From the NCBI GenBank assembly GCA_028583405.1, contig CM053252.1:35305763-35369762 (forward strand): DNA of 64,000 nt. Direction: 5' to 3'. The notes under the pieces are model-generated. The model made no database searches. It had not been told where the DNA came from and saw only the letters and a program-made list of their open reading frames with translations. Below are positions 36,806-64,000 of the stretch, piece by piece. Source of the stretch: Pogonophryne albipinna. Its lineage: Eukaryota > Chordata > Actinopteri > Perciformes > Artedidraconidae. Position 1 is the first letter of the stretch. Each line of letters begins with the position of its first letter. Both the position numbers and the translations under genes were made by a program.

Positions 36806-39690
36806 GTATCAGAGAACAATTCCAGGGTGGACCGACCTACAACACAAACACATCCAAAAAAAGAGAGTCTTCATCGTTTGATTGTAGTCGTCTACATTTT
36901 GTAAGCAGTAAAAAGATGGAGCTCAAAAGATTTTGTAAAGAAATGTGAATATTATGAAGCTGCCCTGCTGAGTATCAAGTCATATAAATGACCTTTTCTA
37001 AAAAAATTGTTTTAATACAGATTATTTTTGGGCCGGTTCAGGCTTTATTAGAGAGATAGATTTGCAAGAGGAAGATAGAGAGGAAGACACTCTTAAAGGG
37101 ACCGCAGGCCAGATTTGGAAGGAACCAAGTGCCGGTATATTGTATTTTTAGGAAATAGTATTTTTGCTATGCCTAGTGGGATTTGTTGCTCCCTCTATAC
37201 TTCCTTCATCTGCTTTTGCCACTGATAATATTTCTCACAGTCAGCAGTTATGTCCTCTATTGTTTTCCTGATTTTTCTCCTCTCCTTTTCCCTCTCTTTG
37301 TGCTTTCCTCTCCTCTGGGTGCTGATCGATCCCCCTCCTCTGTTCCTGTTGGGTCTGATCTCCACTCCCGCACACTTTTCACCATCCTCTGTTTCCCTTT
37401 GTTTCCACTTCTTCTTATCTCTGCCTTCTTCTCCTGCTGAAGGCCTTGGGATCATCATCACTGCCTGAGAGATCAGTGCCCTCAGGGTCTGCACGCACAC
37501 CGAACATACATGAACAAATTCAGCAGCTGAGGCTTACCAAAACATTATATTGGCTTGAGCAAATGTTATCAATATTATTTAAAAGAACAGTTTCCATCAA
37601 GTCCTGCTGTTAATGTGTGAGTAATATCTGTATTGATTGTTATCATGACTTTGCGTACATGTGATTCAATCTCAATATGCAGGTCATGATGGCAGTCTGT
37701 TAGCAGGGGGAGGGTCATGTGACAGAGGGAGGGAACATCTGTAAGATCCCCTTCTGTACTCTTTGTCGGCTTATTCAACTTCAAATGTACAAAATAATTG
37801 TCCCACACATCGTTCGCGGATATCTTGTCATATCATGAAGATTACTTTCACGTCACATTAGCTGCTACATTCTCAGTGTTAACATTGAGGCAGGTTTCCT
37901 TTGTTAACCTATGTACCAGCTGGTGCCTCCCACGGTTCAACCACAAGCTGCTTTATCCAATACAATTCACTTCATTTAGCTTTTTTATGTTTTTAAAGTG
38001 AGTTACATACAGACAGATTACCGTACACATTAGAACAGTTAACCTCATTGCATCGAGTTCTAATTGTTTGAGAAGAAAAGATAAAAAGGGTTGGTTCACC
38101 TTTTCCCCCCATTTACCTATAAGGTAAATATCTTTCCGCTAAGTTATGTTTTATTATTAAGGTTTTAGACAAATTGGATCCCTCTCTGAGACTGCACTAA
38201 AACGACTGCCTTTGGAAACTGGCTTTGGGGAATCCACAGTGACCAGAATACATTCTCCAGAAATAGGAGTCCAGTAATAGCGACCATCACTGTGGTCCAT
38301 ACTTTAATGTCTTAACCACTCTGAGATGCGATGACACTTTCTCAGATATTCATGGTCCCCAGATGATGAATTAATAAAACTTTCTTGATTAGCTGACTAT
38401 TTATGTAGCACCATAATCCAGTTTCCCCAATACTTTATGACCAAATATCTGCAGATTTAATGGCAGTCCCATCAGCATCAGCTAACCAAACTAAGATGGT
38501 AAACATGCAACCTGCTGGCTAGACACTAGCATCTTAGCATTGTCATTGTGCGCATGATATTAGCATTTAGTGAGGTACCACTACAGTAGATAGTAACTTT
38601 CCTTGGAAATGGGTACTCCCCGAAAATATTAAACTATATTGAAACATTGCCTTATGCTGAACATCAAAAATACTTGACATGACGCTTGAAACTTTAGATT
38701 CAGGCCTTTATGATTGGATGCTCATAAATGACTGTATGTTGGACAGCTTCAGCATGCTCTAACAAACAGATAAAACTGTCACATGACTTGCTGTTTCAAT
38801 ACATTATGCGTCATCTATGGAGTGGTGCAGCGATGAGGTCATTTCTGTTGGCTGACCCAGCAGTTAGCATCATTTAGCCACTTGTTAGCAACCACAGTTT
38901 TTATGACACAGAAGCTTCGGACTTTCACCAGTGGAGTTTTTCCTGATGTACTTTATTCCGAAGAACAAAACGATAAAATCTCTTAAGCTTGTGTTCCCCA
39001 CAGACCTCATCTCAGGCCTCTAACCACAAAAGCATTCAGAAAAAACATTGACTTTGAGACGAGGGAATCGGAAGGGGTAAAATGCTAACTCATTTCAGGG
39101 TTTTAGGACTCATTCCTGCACCACTCTATGGATCAGATGGCAAGTGATACCTCCCACACTGAGAGTTCATGAGAGCTATTTGTTCAGTCTTACTTTGATT
39201 TCACAGGAAAACAATGAGCTGCGGACAAAACTTTAATCAATAAAGTAATTTGTCTCAGGTTTTAGTGTTTTCCTCCCATGAGTGCACTCTGCAACGTGTG
39301 TGTGTGTGTGCGCGTGTGTGCGTGCGTGCATGTTGTTTCCTCTGGCAGGATAACAATATACACTTGGTTTATGTAATGGGGGCTTTATGATCGTGAAAAT
39401 GATCAAACCGTGACGTTATATATGTATATACAGTGATTGAGGTTGTATTTAATTTACTGTGTTTGTAAAAGGGTTTCAATTTCAGAGCATTTTAATTGGT
39501 ACTGTATAGAGATTTTAGATTGTAAAGACTGTCAACTCTTTGTATATTGGTGTTCTTCTTAGGAGGGTTGTGGTTGAATGTGTTGAGGGTGTTGGTTTTC
39601 TGAGTATTTTTGTACAGGATGTGACGATACATTGTAAGCTTAAGGTCTGAACTATTGAAGACATTAAAGCCTCTTTCCAGTACTCTGTGT
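36806..39690 (+). other. ksr1: Probable ksr1 3' UTR with three candidate poly(A) signals
   Basis: No coding exon is seen after the ksr1 stop until lgals9. AATAAA occurs at 38373-38378 (poor downstream context) and 39239-39244 (followed at 39296-39332 by a TG/GC alternating tract that could act as a GU-rich element). ATTAAA at 39663-39668 is followed within 25 nt by tgtgtgcttcttcttg. The last has the most typical spacing, which would give a 3' UTR of about 2.9 kb. No transcript evidence is available; the true end is inferred. Confidence 0.5.
38814..39132. mobile_element. TIR MITE within putative ksr1 3' UTR
   Basis: Inverted ends tctatggagtggtgca (38814-38829) and tgcaccactctatgga (39117-39132). 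The inner end also matches a fragment at about 5905-5950 (gagtggtgcaggaataac), so this is a dispersed family. Confidence 0.8.
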
Positions 39691-40536
39691 GCTTCTTCTT
39701 GTATTACAATCAATGCTATGTATCAGAAAATAATGGCGATAGAACTTAAGAGTGTAACCCACATAAAAACATGTTATTTAAGGTAACAAGATTATACATT
39801 CAGGTTTTAAAGACAACTTTAGCACGATCTTGTCCAATCTATAACAACACCAGATTTAAAAGAGATGACCGTTAAATTCACGACCACAACAACAGTCAGG
39901 GATCTCACAAATTCCCTTGCACTGTATTTGTATTGTTATTTAATTCACTATTTTTGATTGGTTTAATTCGTTTTTTATCCTATATATATTCATGTTGCAT
40001 TGTTGGACAAGCCTGGGACTTAAGTTTGTAATTGCCATATCTACACTGCAGCTACTGTGCACATGACAATAAAGCCTTGAAATATATCAAATAAAACTAA
40101 GAGAAAAACTGATAAATTCAAGATTTAAAACAAGAGCTTTTAAAAAAAAAAGGAAGTCGGAAGTTTCACCAAATGTCCTGAAGTGTTGAATGTTGTCTTT
40201 AACTCATCGCCCTACGGGATTCAGACCAAGTTAAAGGCGTTTTATATTTCCAACTTGGTAAACATGGCTGAAATGCCGCTGAGAGGAGTCAAAAGGGAAA
40301 TGTTTTTTAACCGTGATGTCATTAAGGCCTCCGTAGAAAGGCCTCTTCCTTCTACAACAATTCCGATAGCCGATGTAAGAGGACCATTTAGGTATCAGGT
40401 GTGTTCAAAAAGCAGAAGTATTGAACACCAAAGCATTAATAAGGGTTTGCAGGGTCAGACTCGTGGTTACCATTGTGTATTATTATCCACTCTTTGTCAG
40501 GACACAGGGCAATTGACATTTATGACATCTTACAAA

Positions 40537-40588
<52 letters not shown>

Positions 40589-42030
40589 ATATCGGCAGTC
40601 ATATTTCTGTCCGATCAAAACCTATAAAATCACTCCGGTGAGGAACAGCTAGTCATTCATTAACTTCTCTGACCTTATGCCATACTGTAAAATGTTCCCT
40701 TGCAAATTCAAATAACATCATTCAAAATGTTACATACGTTTAATATCATAAGTGAAATATATTCAGCTATACAGTACATAACATTTAGAACATCCTTAAG
40801 TTTTGTATAAGCCTTGCTGGCAGATAGTTTTGTATTTCATTTATTTAATGCCTTTTATTGCTTATCCCCCAAAGCGAAGTAACTCTCCAAACATATCATG
40901 ATGTTAGTAATATCATCAAAAATATTGACCCATTATGTAATATTTACTGGCGATAAAACTGTAACCTGTAAAACTGGGTTCTGTGTTTATCCAAAGAAGA
41001 CCATACTGAGGAGAGTCCAGTGACATGACTCACTTCCTTTTCTCACATCCTGTGGTGTCCTGCAGCAACTTTCAAACTGTCTCTACGCTAGGCCAACAAT
41101 CAGATAATATAAACTCGTAAAGAAACATGCAAAACACTAGCTTGGTGGCTACACTTTGTGAAAAAATACTTGATAAAGTCAGTGAAAGTACCTGGTGGTA
41201 GGACACAGTAGCAATCAGTCTACTATAAAAGGGGCATGTGAAATTATATTGACATGCAGATAATGACACCTTCACACAACATTGAAGCAGTTTACACGCT
41301 GTCTGTTTTATATTTAGCTCTGGCTCAACTTTGTACTGCTTGCAAATTATCAGTCACTTCCTTGATGTTTTTGTATAGCAAGAAGTCTAGTCGAATGGGC
41401 AGGTGGGTCTTTATTATACGATACGATATACTTTATGGTCCCCGTAAGGACATTTGTTCTGGACTCCGTCCTGCAGTTCAGCATACATGTACATATACAA
41501 ACATAGTGGACATTAAGAGACATACACATATCATCAGTCATACACCGTTTGAACAAACACAATACACAGACGCACATACTGACAATGGCGACCTATTGCA
41601 CAACCCTCATGGCCAACATTTAAAAAGTACATTTCATTACATTTGACTACACTTCATTTCATGTGAATGTTAAGAAGCTTAATCGACATAGGTAGGAATG
41701 AGTGCTTAGAGCGGTTATGTTCATTTTATTGAGATTTCTGTGTCTAAAGAATACTTTTTAAAACCAAAAAGCCCACACTTGGAATAAAGATGGTAAAATA
41801 TGAGGGGGAAAGGACATGGAAGCAATGATCATAGTAGTTGACATTACAGGAATTTATTGGAAATGCATTACTTCTGGTTACAAATTAGAATTTTGACTTT
41901 CATGAACCTTTAAAAATAACACTGTCCATGCACTTTTTTATTTGTTTTTGTTCAAAGATATTCAGTGGGAGGGGTTGGCTCAGACCTATGGCGCAGACCT
42001 GGGGGTGAAGTTAAACTGTAAACGCCACCT
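39691..42030. other. ksr1-lgals9 intergenic region
   Basis: No exon recognised. LINE-tail-like sequence at 40020-40082, (CA)n at 40541-40586, and a retroelement-like block at 41400-41640 (tactttatggtccccgtaag). The 152-residue frame at 40183 runs into the CA repeat and has no recognisable domain. Confidence 0.6.
40541..40586. repeat. (CA)n microsatellite
   Basis: About 46 bp of CA in the ksr1-lgals9 intergenic region. Confidence 0.95.
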
Positions 42031-42038
42031 ACTTAAGG

Positions 42039-42050
42039 GAAATCGAAACC
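42039..42050 (+). promoter_or_regulatory. lgals9: ISRE-like element upstream of lgals9
   Basis: The sequence GAAATCGAAACC matches the GAAANNGAAAC interferon-stimulated response element consensus. It lies 105 bp before the lgals9 ATG, with a TATA-like gtaaaaag about 20 bp downstream (near 42061). Mammalian LGALS9 is interferon-inducible; conservation of that control in this fish is inferred. Confidence 0.5.
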
Positions 42051-42154
42051 TAACTGTGCAGTAAAAAGAGATTGTACTTGTAAAAGTCTCCCATTTTGTC
42101 CGCATCCGTAGAACACAGCCGACTTGGAGTCCTGTACATTTACAATTTGGGACA

Positions 42155-58212
<16,058 letters not shown>

Positions 58213-58700
58213 ACCCTGTGTGGCTGATCTCACATCTTACACCAATCATGGTTTTCCTGACTCCAACCATTACACCATTTAATGATTCCATGCTAATTGA
58301 TATTTACTTGATATTGTATATTCATTTCATGTGTATCCCATACAACAAATAAGCGTTTTCATTTATATAACATGCTACATATTTAATCATAATATTGGTT
58401 CTTAAAGGAAAATCAACAACGATCCCAGTCAGATCATAAATTAAGTTAATTCAGTTTTGTTCAGCAGACACTTTGGTGTCAAGGCAAATTGATGAAAAAA
58501 TAAGTAAAACATATTCGCACATCACAAACCATAGTAACAGACTGAGTGCAGCTAAAACATGTGTGGATGTTTCTCATTGATATTTGAAAAGTAACAAAAG
58601 TTATGTTTGAATACTGTTGTAAAATATAATGTCCTCTTAATTGTGTAATAGTAAGTGTTTGTGAAACATTGAAATAAAATTGTATAACATGTACTATAGT
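58213..58700 (+). other. lgals9: lgals9 3' UTR with AATAAA
   Basis: A/T-rich sequence from the stop to a canonical AATAAA at 58673-58678, followed by the TG-containing stretch tgtactatagtgtgatg. This gives a 3' UTR of about 480 nt with cleavage near 58695-58700. The next 1 kb has no exon signal. Confidence 0.75.
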
Positions 58701-59689
58701 GTGATGAATTCTTTATATGGCCAGATAAGGGTAAAGAACATCATCAAATTATACTTTACAAAATGTTAAACAATCTGTGAACAGAGGTCATCACAGCTCT
58801 CTCAACTATTTCCTGTCTATTTACAGCTGTGTTATCAATGAGAGGCAACTAAGCTATATATAATATATCATATAGTAGTCTTGTTTTGGTAGTGACTAAA
58901 CTTACATTGTATCTTCAACTCTTGGAGGCTGGTATGACAGTTAATGTTAGGTCTATGTATAATCAAGAAGACTAGTTGTGGAAGCATGCAATATTTGCTT
59001 ACTAGAAATAAAGGCTAAGAGGAATTCATTTAGAAAAGTATTAGACAAATTGAACAATTGACCATTGGTGGAAAAAGTGCTTAGGCCCTTTACTTGAGTT
59101 AAAGTTAAATTACTATGGTCTTAAAATAATCCATTACAAAGTCCTGCATTAAAAATGTTACTTAAGTACAGAAGTATTATCAGTAAAATGTAAATTATAT
59201 ATTCACGATAAATAGTTATTCTATGATATCAGTAGGAAATACATATCAAATCATTTAAATGTTGTTTGTCAATGTGAAGCCAATTTTAGATATGTTTAAA
59301 AATGCTGTGTATATTAAAAAATTAGTAAGTATAAGTATATCCAAATGTTTTACTTTTTACATTTCAACACTGCAATTGACATTGAGGACAACATGAATGT
59401 TTGCACAAACGTGACAAATGTCCATCATCGGGTGAGTCAAAATCAGGGGGTCACCACCAACATTCACCTCAAATGTTGTGCCAAACTATCTGGTAGAGAG
59501 ATATTTGACATAATACATTTGTAATAAGCTGCAGGTAAATTAAGGAGATCGTGTAAGCCATTAGAATTCATCCTCTGGGGACCATGCATGTCTGAACAAA
59601 ATCCCATTTTAGTCCAATAGCCTACATGTTAGAAGTTTCAGTCTGGCACAAAGTGACTTGAAGTACAATGGTGTTAGTAGTGTTGATCC

Positions 59690-59914
59690 TGTTACTAGGA
59701 TGGTGCGAAATGCGAGTTGTAGCCCCCTGTCTGCCCGGCAAGGGGCGCTGAGCGGCTTTGGCTGCTGCAGTGCGCCTCCGAGCGGGGCTGGCAGTGGGAG
59801 CAGCCGGCTATCATAGCGCTAGCTGAAAGCCAGTCTGCGGCTTCTGTTCCTGACGAGCCGAGCTGCGCCCAGAAACAAGGCACCAGCGGTGCTCCATAGT
59901 TGTCCTGGAGAACA
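59690..59914 (+). promoter_or_regulatory. myo18a: Probable myo18a promoter and noncoding exon 1
   Basis: A GC/CpG-rich block of about 220 bp in otherwise A/T-rich sequence ends in a consensus donor (aaca|gtgagt, donor GT at 59915). The next exon-like sequence on this strand is the myo18a ATG exon with an acceptor at 63650. No in-frame ATG joins the two, so it would be a 5' UTR exon. The transcription start itself is not determined. Confidence 0.5.
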
Positions 59915-60573
59915 GTGAGTACTTCTATCTACTTAAACATGTGTGTGGGGCACTGGGTGTTTGAAGCCAGCCTTGTGGAGGCAGGCGGGCGATCGGGCTC
60001 ACTGGGTCATTTTCACAGGATCACAGTATATTGTTCTTGTTCCAGGATTTGCCCCACCAAAGAAGAGGGCAGAGAACCGAGGCTGTGGCTGGAGCCAATC
60101 AAGCTATTTAGCTAGCTAGGTGGCTCAGTCCAAAGTTGCAGAAACACATTATGAATGACTTATGGCTTTTATATCTGGTGCTTTTTTGTTTGCGGTTTAA
60201 TAAAATGGCAAATATTTGTTAGTAGGTAACGTTACCCTCCACCTACGAAACGGTAGCTCGGCTAGCTAATGTAGCCGAAAAGCTACACCTATTTAGCGCT
60301 GTCATGCTTTTTGTCCCCTGACTTCACATTAAATGCAGAGTGGGGCTAATAAATGTTGCTTTGTGTATGCTTCAGTGCCAGGTGTTAGCATCGTTTCACC
60401 CTCAGCAGCCATTAGATAAACAGAAGAAAGCATTAAACAGCAGCACCGTTAGCGTTTAATGTCCCCTAGCTCTGGTTATTGGTTATTATACACACACCGT
60501 GATGTTGACACTAAAGCTGACCATTCACTCTGGCCCTGTCTGTAGTCAAAGATTACAGTCACTGACTCAAAAG

Positions 60574-61040
60574 CAGAGGTGGAAAACAAAGCACGTTTAT
60601 AAGTATTGTTCTCAAGTACAATTTTGAGGAATTTGTACTTAACTTTAGTATTCTAATTTGTTGCTACTTTGTTCTTCTACCCAACTACAACTCATATGTT
60701 AATAGTGTACTTTTACTCCACTACATTAATTGAATTCTTTTTGTTACTTGAATACCTGGAATAACAGTTGCAAGCTACCCTGCAGTATACAAAGTAATTT
60801 AAACTAGCTGCAACTTTACCAGCTTTGATAACACTTTAATTATAAAACATATCGTATGAAATGGACCATTCTGCATAATGACTTGAGTACTTTTACTTTT
60901 GGTAATCTAAGTATATTTTGATGCTAATACTTTTGCACTTTTACTTTTGAGTTACATTAGATTTCAGGACTTTTATTTGTAACAGAGTATTCTAAAATTA
61001 TTTTAGTTTAACTTTTACCCAAGCACTTCTTCCACCTCTG
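60574..61040. mobile_element. hAT-like MITE (cagaggtggaa ends)
   Basis: Ends cagaggtggaaaacaaagca and agcacttcttccacctctg are inverted; flanks ctcaaaag and gtgaaaag match 6 of 8. The interior is full of acttgagtactttta-like motifs. Fragments of the same family appear near 12418-12450 and 59068-59180. Confidence 0.8.
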
Positions 61041-61337
61041 GTGAAAAGGAGCTTTTAGGACACTTGTATTACTGTTCTGGTTTAATTGTTCCTATATAAT
61101 CCACTGAGAAGCACTACATTTTTCTAAAATGTCAACTTAATCCTGAGGCGATGAGTGGTAATGTTTCAGCACCCTGAAGCACTGTATTTTTACTACGATA
61201 TTATTATTGTGTCAGTGTAGTTGAACACCCTAGCTGGGAGTTCATAGTATCCTTCAGGCCCAATCTCCCATAATGAGAGGTAGTGTTGAGAGGAGTCTGT
61301 GTGTGTCTCTCAGCAAATCATGGGAACCAGGCTGGAG

Positions 61338-62790
61338 GATAATAATAATAACTATAATTTATATAGCGCCTTTCATTTACCCAAGATCGCTTAACAAGAA
61401 ACATATAAGCACAAGACATAAAGACATAAAACAGGGGGCAGAAATGGAAGTGTTACATTGGGGGGGGGGGGGGGGGAAGCGAGTTATTGTTGGAAGGCTT
61501 TGTTGAACAGATGAGTTTTCAGGGTAGATTTGAAGATGTTCAGAGAAGGGACGTTACGGATTTCAGCAGGGAGGGAGGGGGCAGCGACACTGAAGGCACG
61601 GTCCCCGAAGGTGCGGAGGTGTGAATGGGGAATGGAGAGCAGGCCGGAGTCTGAGGATCGAAGGGTGCAGGACAGGATGTATGGGTGGAGGAGATTTGTG
61701 AGGTACTGAGGGGAGAGGGCATGGAGGGACTTGTAGGTCACGAGGAGTAATTTGTAGGTGATGCGGGACTTGACCGGGAGCCAGTGGAGGTTGAAGAGAG
61801 TGGGGGTGATGTGCTGCCAGCGCTTGGTGCGTGTGAGAACCCTGGCAGCTGAGTTCTGGATGTACTGGAGCCTGTCCAGGGTTTTGCTGGGAACCCCGGA
61901 CAGGAGTCCGTTGCTGTAGCCCAGACGGGAGGTAATGAAACAATGAATGAGCTTCTCTGCAACAGAGTCGGAGAGTGATGGCCGGAGTCTGGATATGTTT
62001 CTGAGGTGGAAGAAGGCTGATTTTGATACTGACTTGATGTGGTTCTGAAATGAAAGGGTTGAATCCAATACAATGCCAAGGTTGCGGACCTGAGTTGATG
62101 GTGAGATGATGGAACCGTCGATGTTGAGGAGCAGATCTCCAACCTTCCCGAGCAGTGCCTTGGGGGCCACAACCATGAGCTCAGTTTTATTACTGTTAAG
62201 TTTGAGTAGGATGGTGGTCATCCAGGTTTTAATTTCATGGAGGCAGTTGATTAGTGACTGAGATGGGCAGAGGGTTTTGTGCTGATGTACAGTTGGGTGT
62301 CGTCGGCGTAGGAGTGGAAACAGAGACCATGGCTGCGGATGATATCACTAATCGGAAGGATGTATATTGTGAATAGAAGGGGACCCAGCACAGAGCCTTG
62401 GGGGACTCCATGATTGACGGAAGCACAGGGGGAGCTGCAGCCAGCGTGTGTGACAAACTGTGTCCGGTCAGAGAGGTATGAGTGGAAGAAGGAGAAGGCA
62501 GAGTCAGTGAGGCCAAGGAGTTCAGACAGGAGGGTGAGGAGGATATTATGAGATATGGTGTCAAAGGCTGCAGAGAGGTCTAGGAGAAATAGTGTAGTGA
62601 TGAAACCTGAGTCAGCTGCGATGAGGAGGTCATTGGTGATTTTGATCAGGGCGGTCTCGGTGCTGTGGTTGGTCCGGTAGGCAGATTGAAAGGGTTCATA
62701 GAGCTCATGGTTGGACATGTGATGGTGGAGTTGGTCGGCAACTGCTCTTTCCAAGATTTTGGATGGATGGATCTGCGGACTGCTTGTGGC
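61338..62790 (-). pseudogene. L2-type LINE fragment (RT plus 3' end)
   Basis: The minus strand encodes the RT with LDLSAAFDTISH, GVPQGSVLGPLLF and SYADDTQLYIS (62830-62251), then after a frame break at about 62235 the L2 C-terminal part (KTELMVVAP, VRNLGIVLDSTLSFQNHI, SAARVLTRTKRWQHITP, LHWLPVKSRITYK; 62221-61484). The 3' end tgaaaggcgctatataaatt and an ATT-repeat tail are at 61338-61375. The N-terminus (endonuclease) is missing. It sits in the presumed myo18a intron 1. Confidence 0.92.
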
Positions 62791-63650
62791 AGGAAGAGTT
62801 CCTAATTTTTGTGGGTTTGGAGAGACCCAGTAAAAAAACAAGGCCAGGAATGTGTTTTGGTCCTTCCAAGCACATCCAATGAAATATCAGAGTGTTGGAG
62901 GTCTTTAGTGATGTAGGCCTGTACCTTATATAATGCTGTGAGACTTCTGAGGCAGATTTCTACAACAAAGTGAATAAACTATACAATAGCCAGATGTTAC
63001 TGGGAAGTAAGATATTTCAAACGCTTGCCACTTCCGTTAGTAGTTATATCCCGTTATCAATGATGTCACTTATCTAGGCAATATAATACTTAAATGATTA
63101 TATGTAATTGCACATCATTTAATATCTGAGAAAGTTCCAGGTTGATTTATTGTCATTGTACAACAAAGGGTTACACATGAAAATCCAGTTGTAGTCCCTT
63201 TATGCAGCACCAGAAAAAAACAAAGCTATTTTTGAAGGTGGAGTTTGAAGGACGAGTTGAAGAGGGAAGAAGCTGCTCTGTAGTCTGGTGGTGCAGCAGC
63301 AGATACCGCTGTCCAGATGACAGCACGTTATATTGTCCTCTAATGTCTTTCGGACTCTGCGAAGGCACCCCACAGTGTTTAGTTCTCAAATATATTTTTG
63401 CTAATAACAAAAAGAGCCCTCAAAGAGATCTTTCAAATGTTGACTTAAAAGATCCGAAACCTTAACAAATGCCCTAAAAGTCATGGCATCAATCATTTGA
63501 ATGTTTTTGATTGTTTTGAGAAAACATTATATTATAGACTTTTAAATATATATATTAGTTTTATTAGCTGTATTCAGCTAAAAACAAGATTTTTTAAAAT
63601 TAATATTTTGTATACTTGACACAGTTTGTTCTCCTTTTCTCTTTCCCCAG

Positions 63651-64000
63651 GGGGTTCGTCCCTGTCAGTCACAACAAAAGCATCTTTGAACTGGACCTCC
63701 ATCTCGGTAGAGAAAATAGATTAACGGTGGACGGAAAGGCATCGTCTAGTTTGTCACCATGTTTAATCTGATGAAAAAGGACAAGGAGAGGGAAGGGAGT
63801 AAGAAGGACAAGAAGGATAAGAAGGAGAGGATGTCTGCAGCAGAGCTGCGCAGCCTGGAAGAGATGAGCATGCGGCGTGGCTTCTTCAACCTGAAGAGGG
63901 AGTCCAAGCGTGAGTCCAAGACCAAACTGGAGATCTCCAACCCCATTCCCATCAAAGTGGCCAGCAGCAACGAGCTCACCCTCACTGACATAGAATCGGA
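63651..64000 (+). CDS. myo18a: Myosin XVIIIa, first coding exon (ATG at 63759)
   Basis: The acceptor is ctttccccag; 108 nt of 5' UTR precede ATG 63759-63761 in a strong context (tcaccATGt). The visible 80 codons read [20 protein letters not shown], then [40 protein letters not shown] and [20 protein letters not shown]. This is the Lys/Glu-rich N-terminus of the long MYO18A isoform, which precedes its PDZ domain, ATP-insensitive actin-binding segment, motor and coiled coil (all beyond the window). The exon runs off the end, so its donor is not seen. MYO18A links Golgi membranes and actomyosin and has very weak motor ATPase. Confidence 0.95.

Larger units (their letters stand above)
59915..63650. 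other. myo18a: Presumed myo18a intron 1
   Basis: Carries the hAT-like MITE at 60574 and the L2 LINE fragment. 62846-63650 holds a retroelement-like tail near 63135-63360 (tttattgtcattgtacaaca). No other exon recognised. Confidence 0.5.

Noticed and set aside
40183..40641. 152-residue open frame
   Set aside because: Ends in a CA repeat, has no recognisable domain and no splice or promoter support.
59695..59883. Minus-strand frame in the GC-rich block
   Set aside because: Antisense of the presumed myo18a leader exon, no conserved peptide.

Overview
The window is vertebrate, almost certainly teleost, nuclear DNA. The evidence is GT-AG spliced genes with recognisable vertebrate proteins, very long TG/CA microsatellites, a V-type tRNA SINE, L2-type LINE pieces, a DIRS-type retrotransposon and many short hAT, TTAA-target and Harbinger-like elements typical of ray-finned fish. 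The species cannot be fixed from sequence alone; a percomorph is a guess. There is no prokaryotic operon, CRISPR array or phage. Nearly all long open frames outside the exons below come from dinucleotide repeats or transposons.

Three genes lie head to tail on the plus strand. (1) ksr1, kinase suppressor of Ras 1: 17 coding exons between 16631 and 36805, with the amino-terminal exons missing, presumably upstream of base 1. They encode the end of CA1, a proline-rich CA2, the CA3 cysteine-rich zinc finger, a Ser/Thr-rich CA4 with an ERK-docking FxFP motif, and the CA5 pseudokinase with the diagnostic Arg in place of the subdomain II Lys. All exon phases join without a break, giving about 785 residues. 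(2) lgals9, galectin-9: 8 coding exons from 42155 to 58212 encoding 352 residues. It has two galectin domains joined by a linker made of hexapeptide repeats, and an ISRE-like site 105 bp upstream of the ATG. (3) The 5' end of myo18a, unconventional myosin XVIIIa: a probable noncoding first exon near 59700-59914, a 3.7-kb intron, and the first 80 codons from 63759, running off the window end.

Layout: 1-16630 is ksr1 intron or flank with several MITEs and microsatellites. 16631-36805 is ksr1, including a 5.9-kb intron (21365-27271) holding a multi-level nest of transposons. 36806 to about 39690 is the likely ksr1 3' UTR. 39.7-42.0 kb is the ksr1-lgals9 intergenic region. 42.0-58.7 kb is lgals9, whose introns hold hAT, Harbinger-like, TTAA-target, DIRS, SINE and LTR sequences. 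58.7-64 kb is the lgals9-myo18a interval and the myo18a 5' end, with an L2 LINE fragment on the minus strand.

Functionally, KSR1 scaffolds RAF, MEK and ERK; galectin-9 is a secreted/cytosolic beta-galactoside-binding immune lectin; MYO18A is an actin-associated, PDZ-containing myosin. They share a neighbourhood, not a pathway; human KSR1, LGALS9 and MYO18A also lie in 17q11.2. I found no previously undescribed multi-gene system. The most interesting signals are two ksr1 acceptors sitting directly against about 275-bp TG tracts (one with a tandem AG), the nested transposon stack with readable target-site duplications, a Gln for His change in the galectin-9 N-domain sugar site, the expanding 18-nt linker repeats, the upstream ISRE, a Harbinger-like element carrying a MADF-like frame, and several perfect hairpins.
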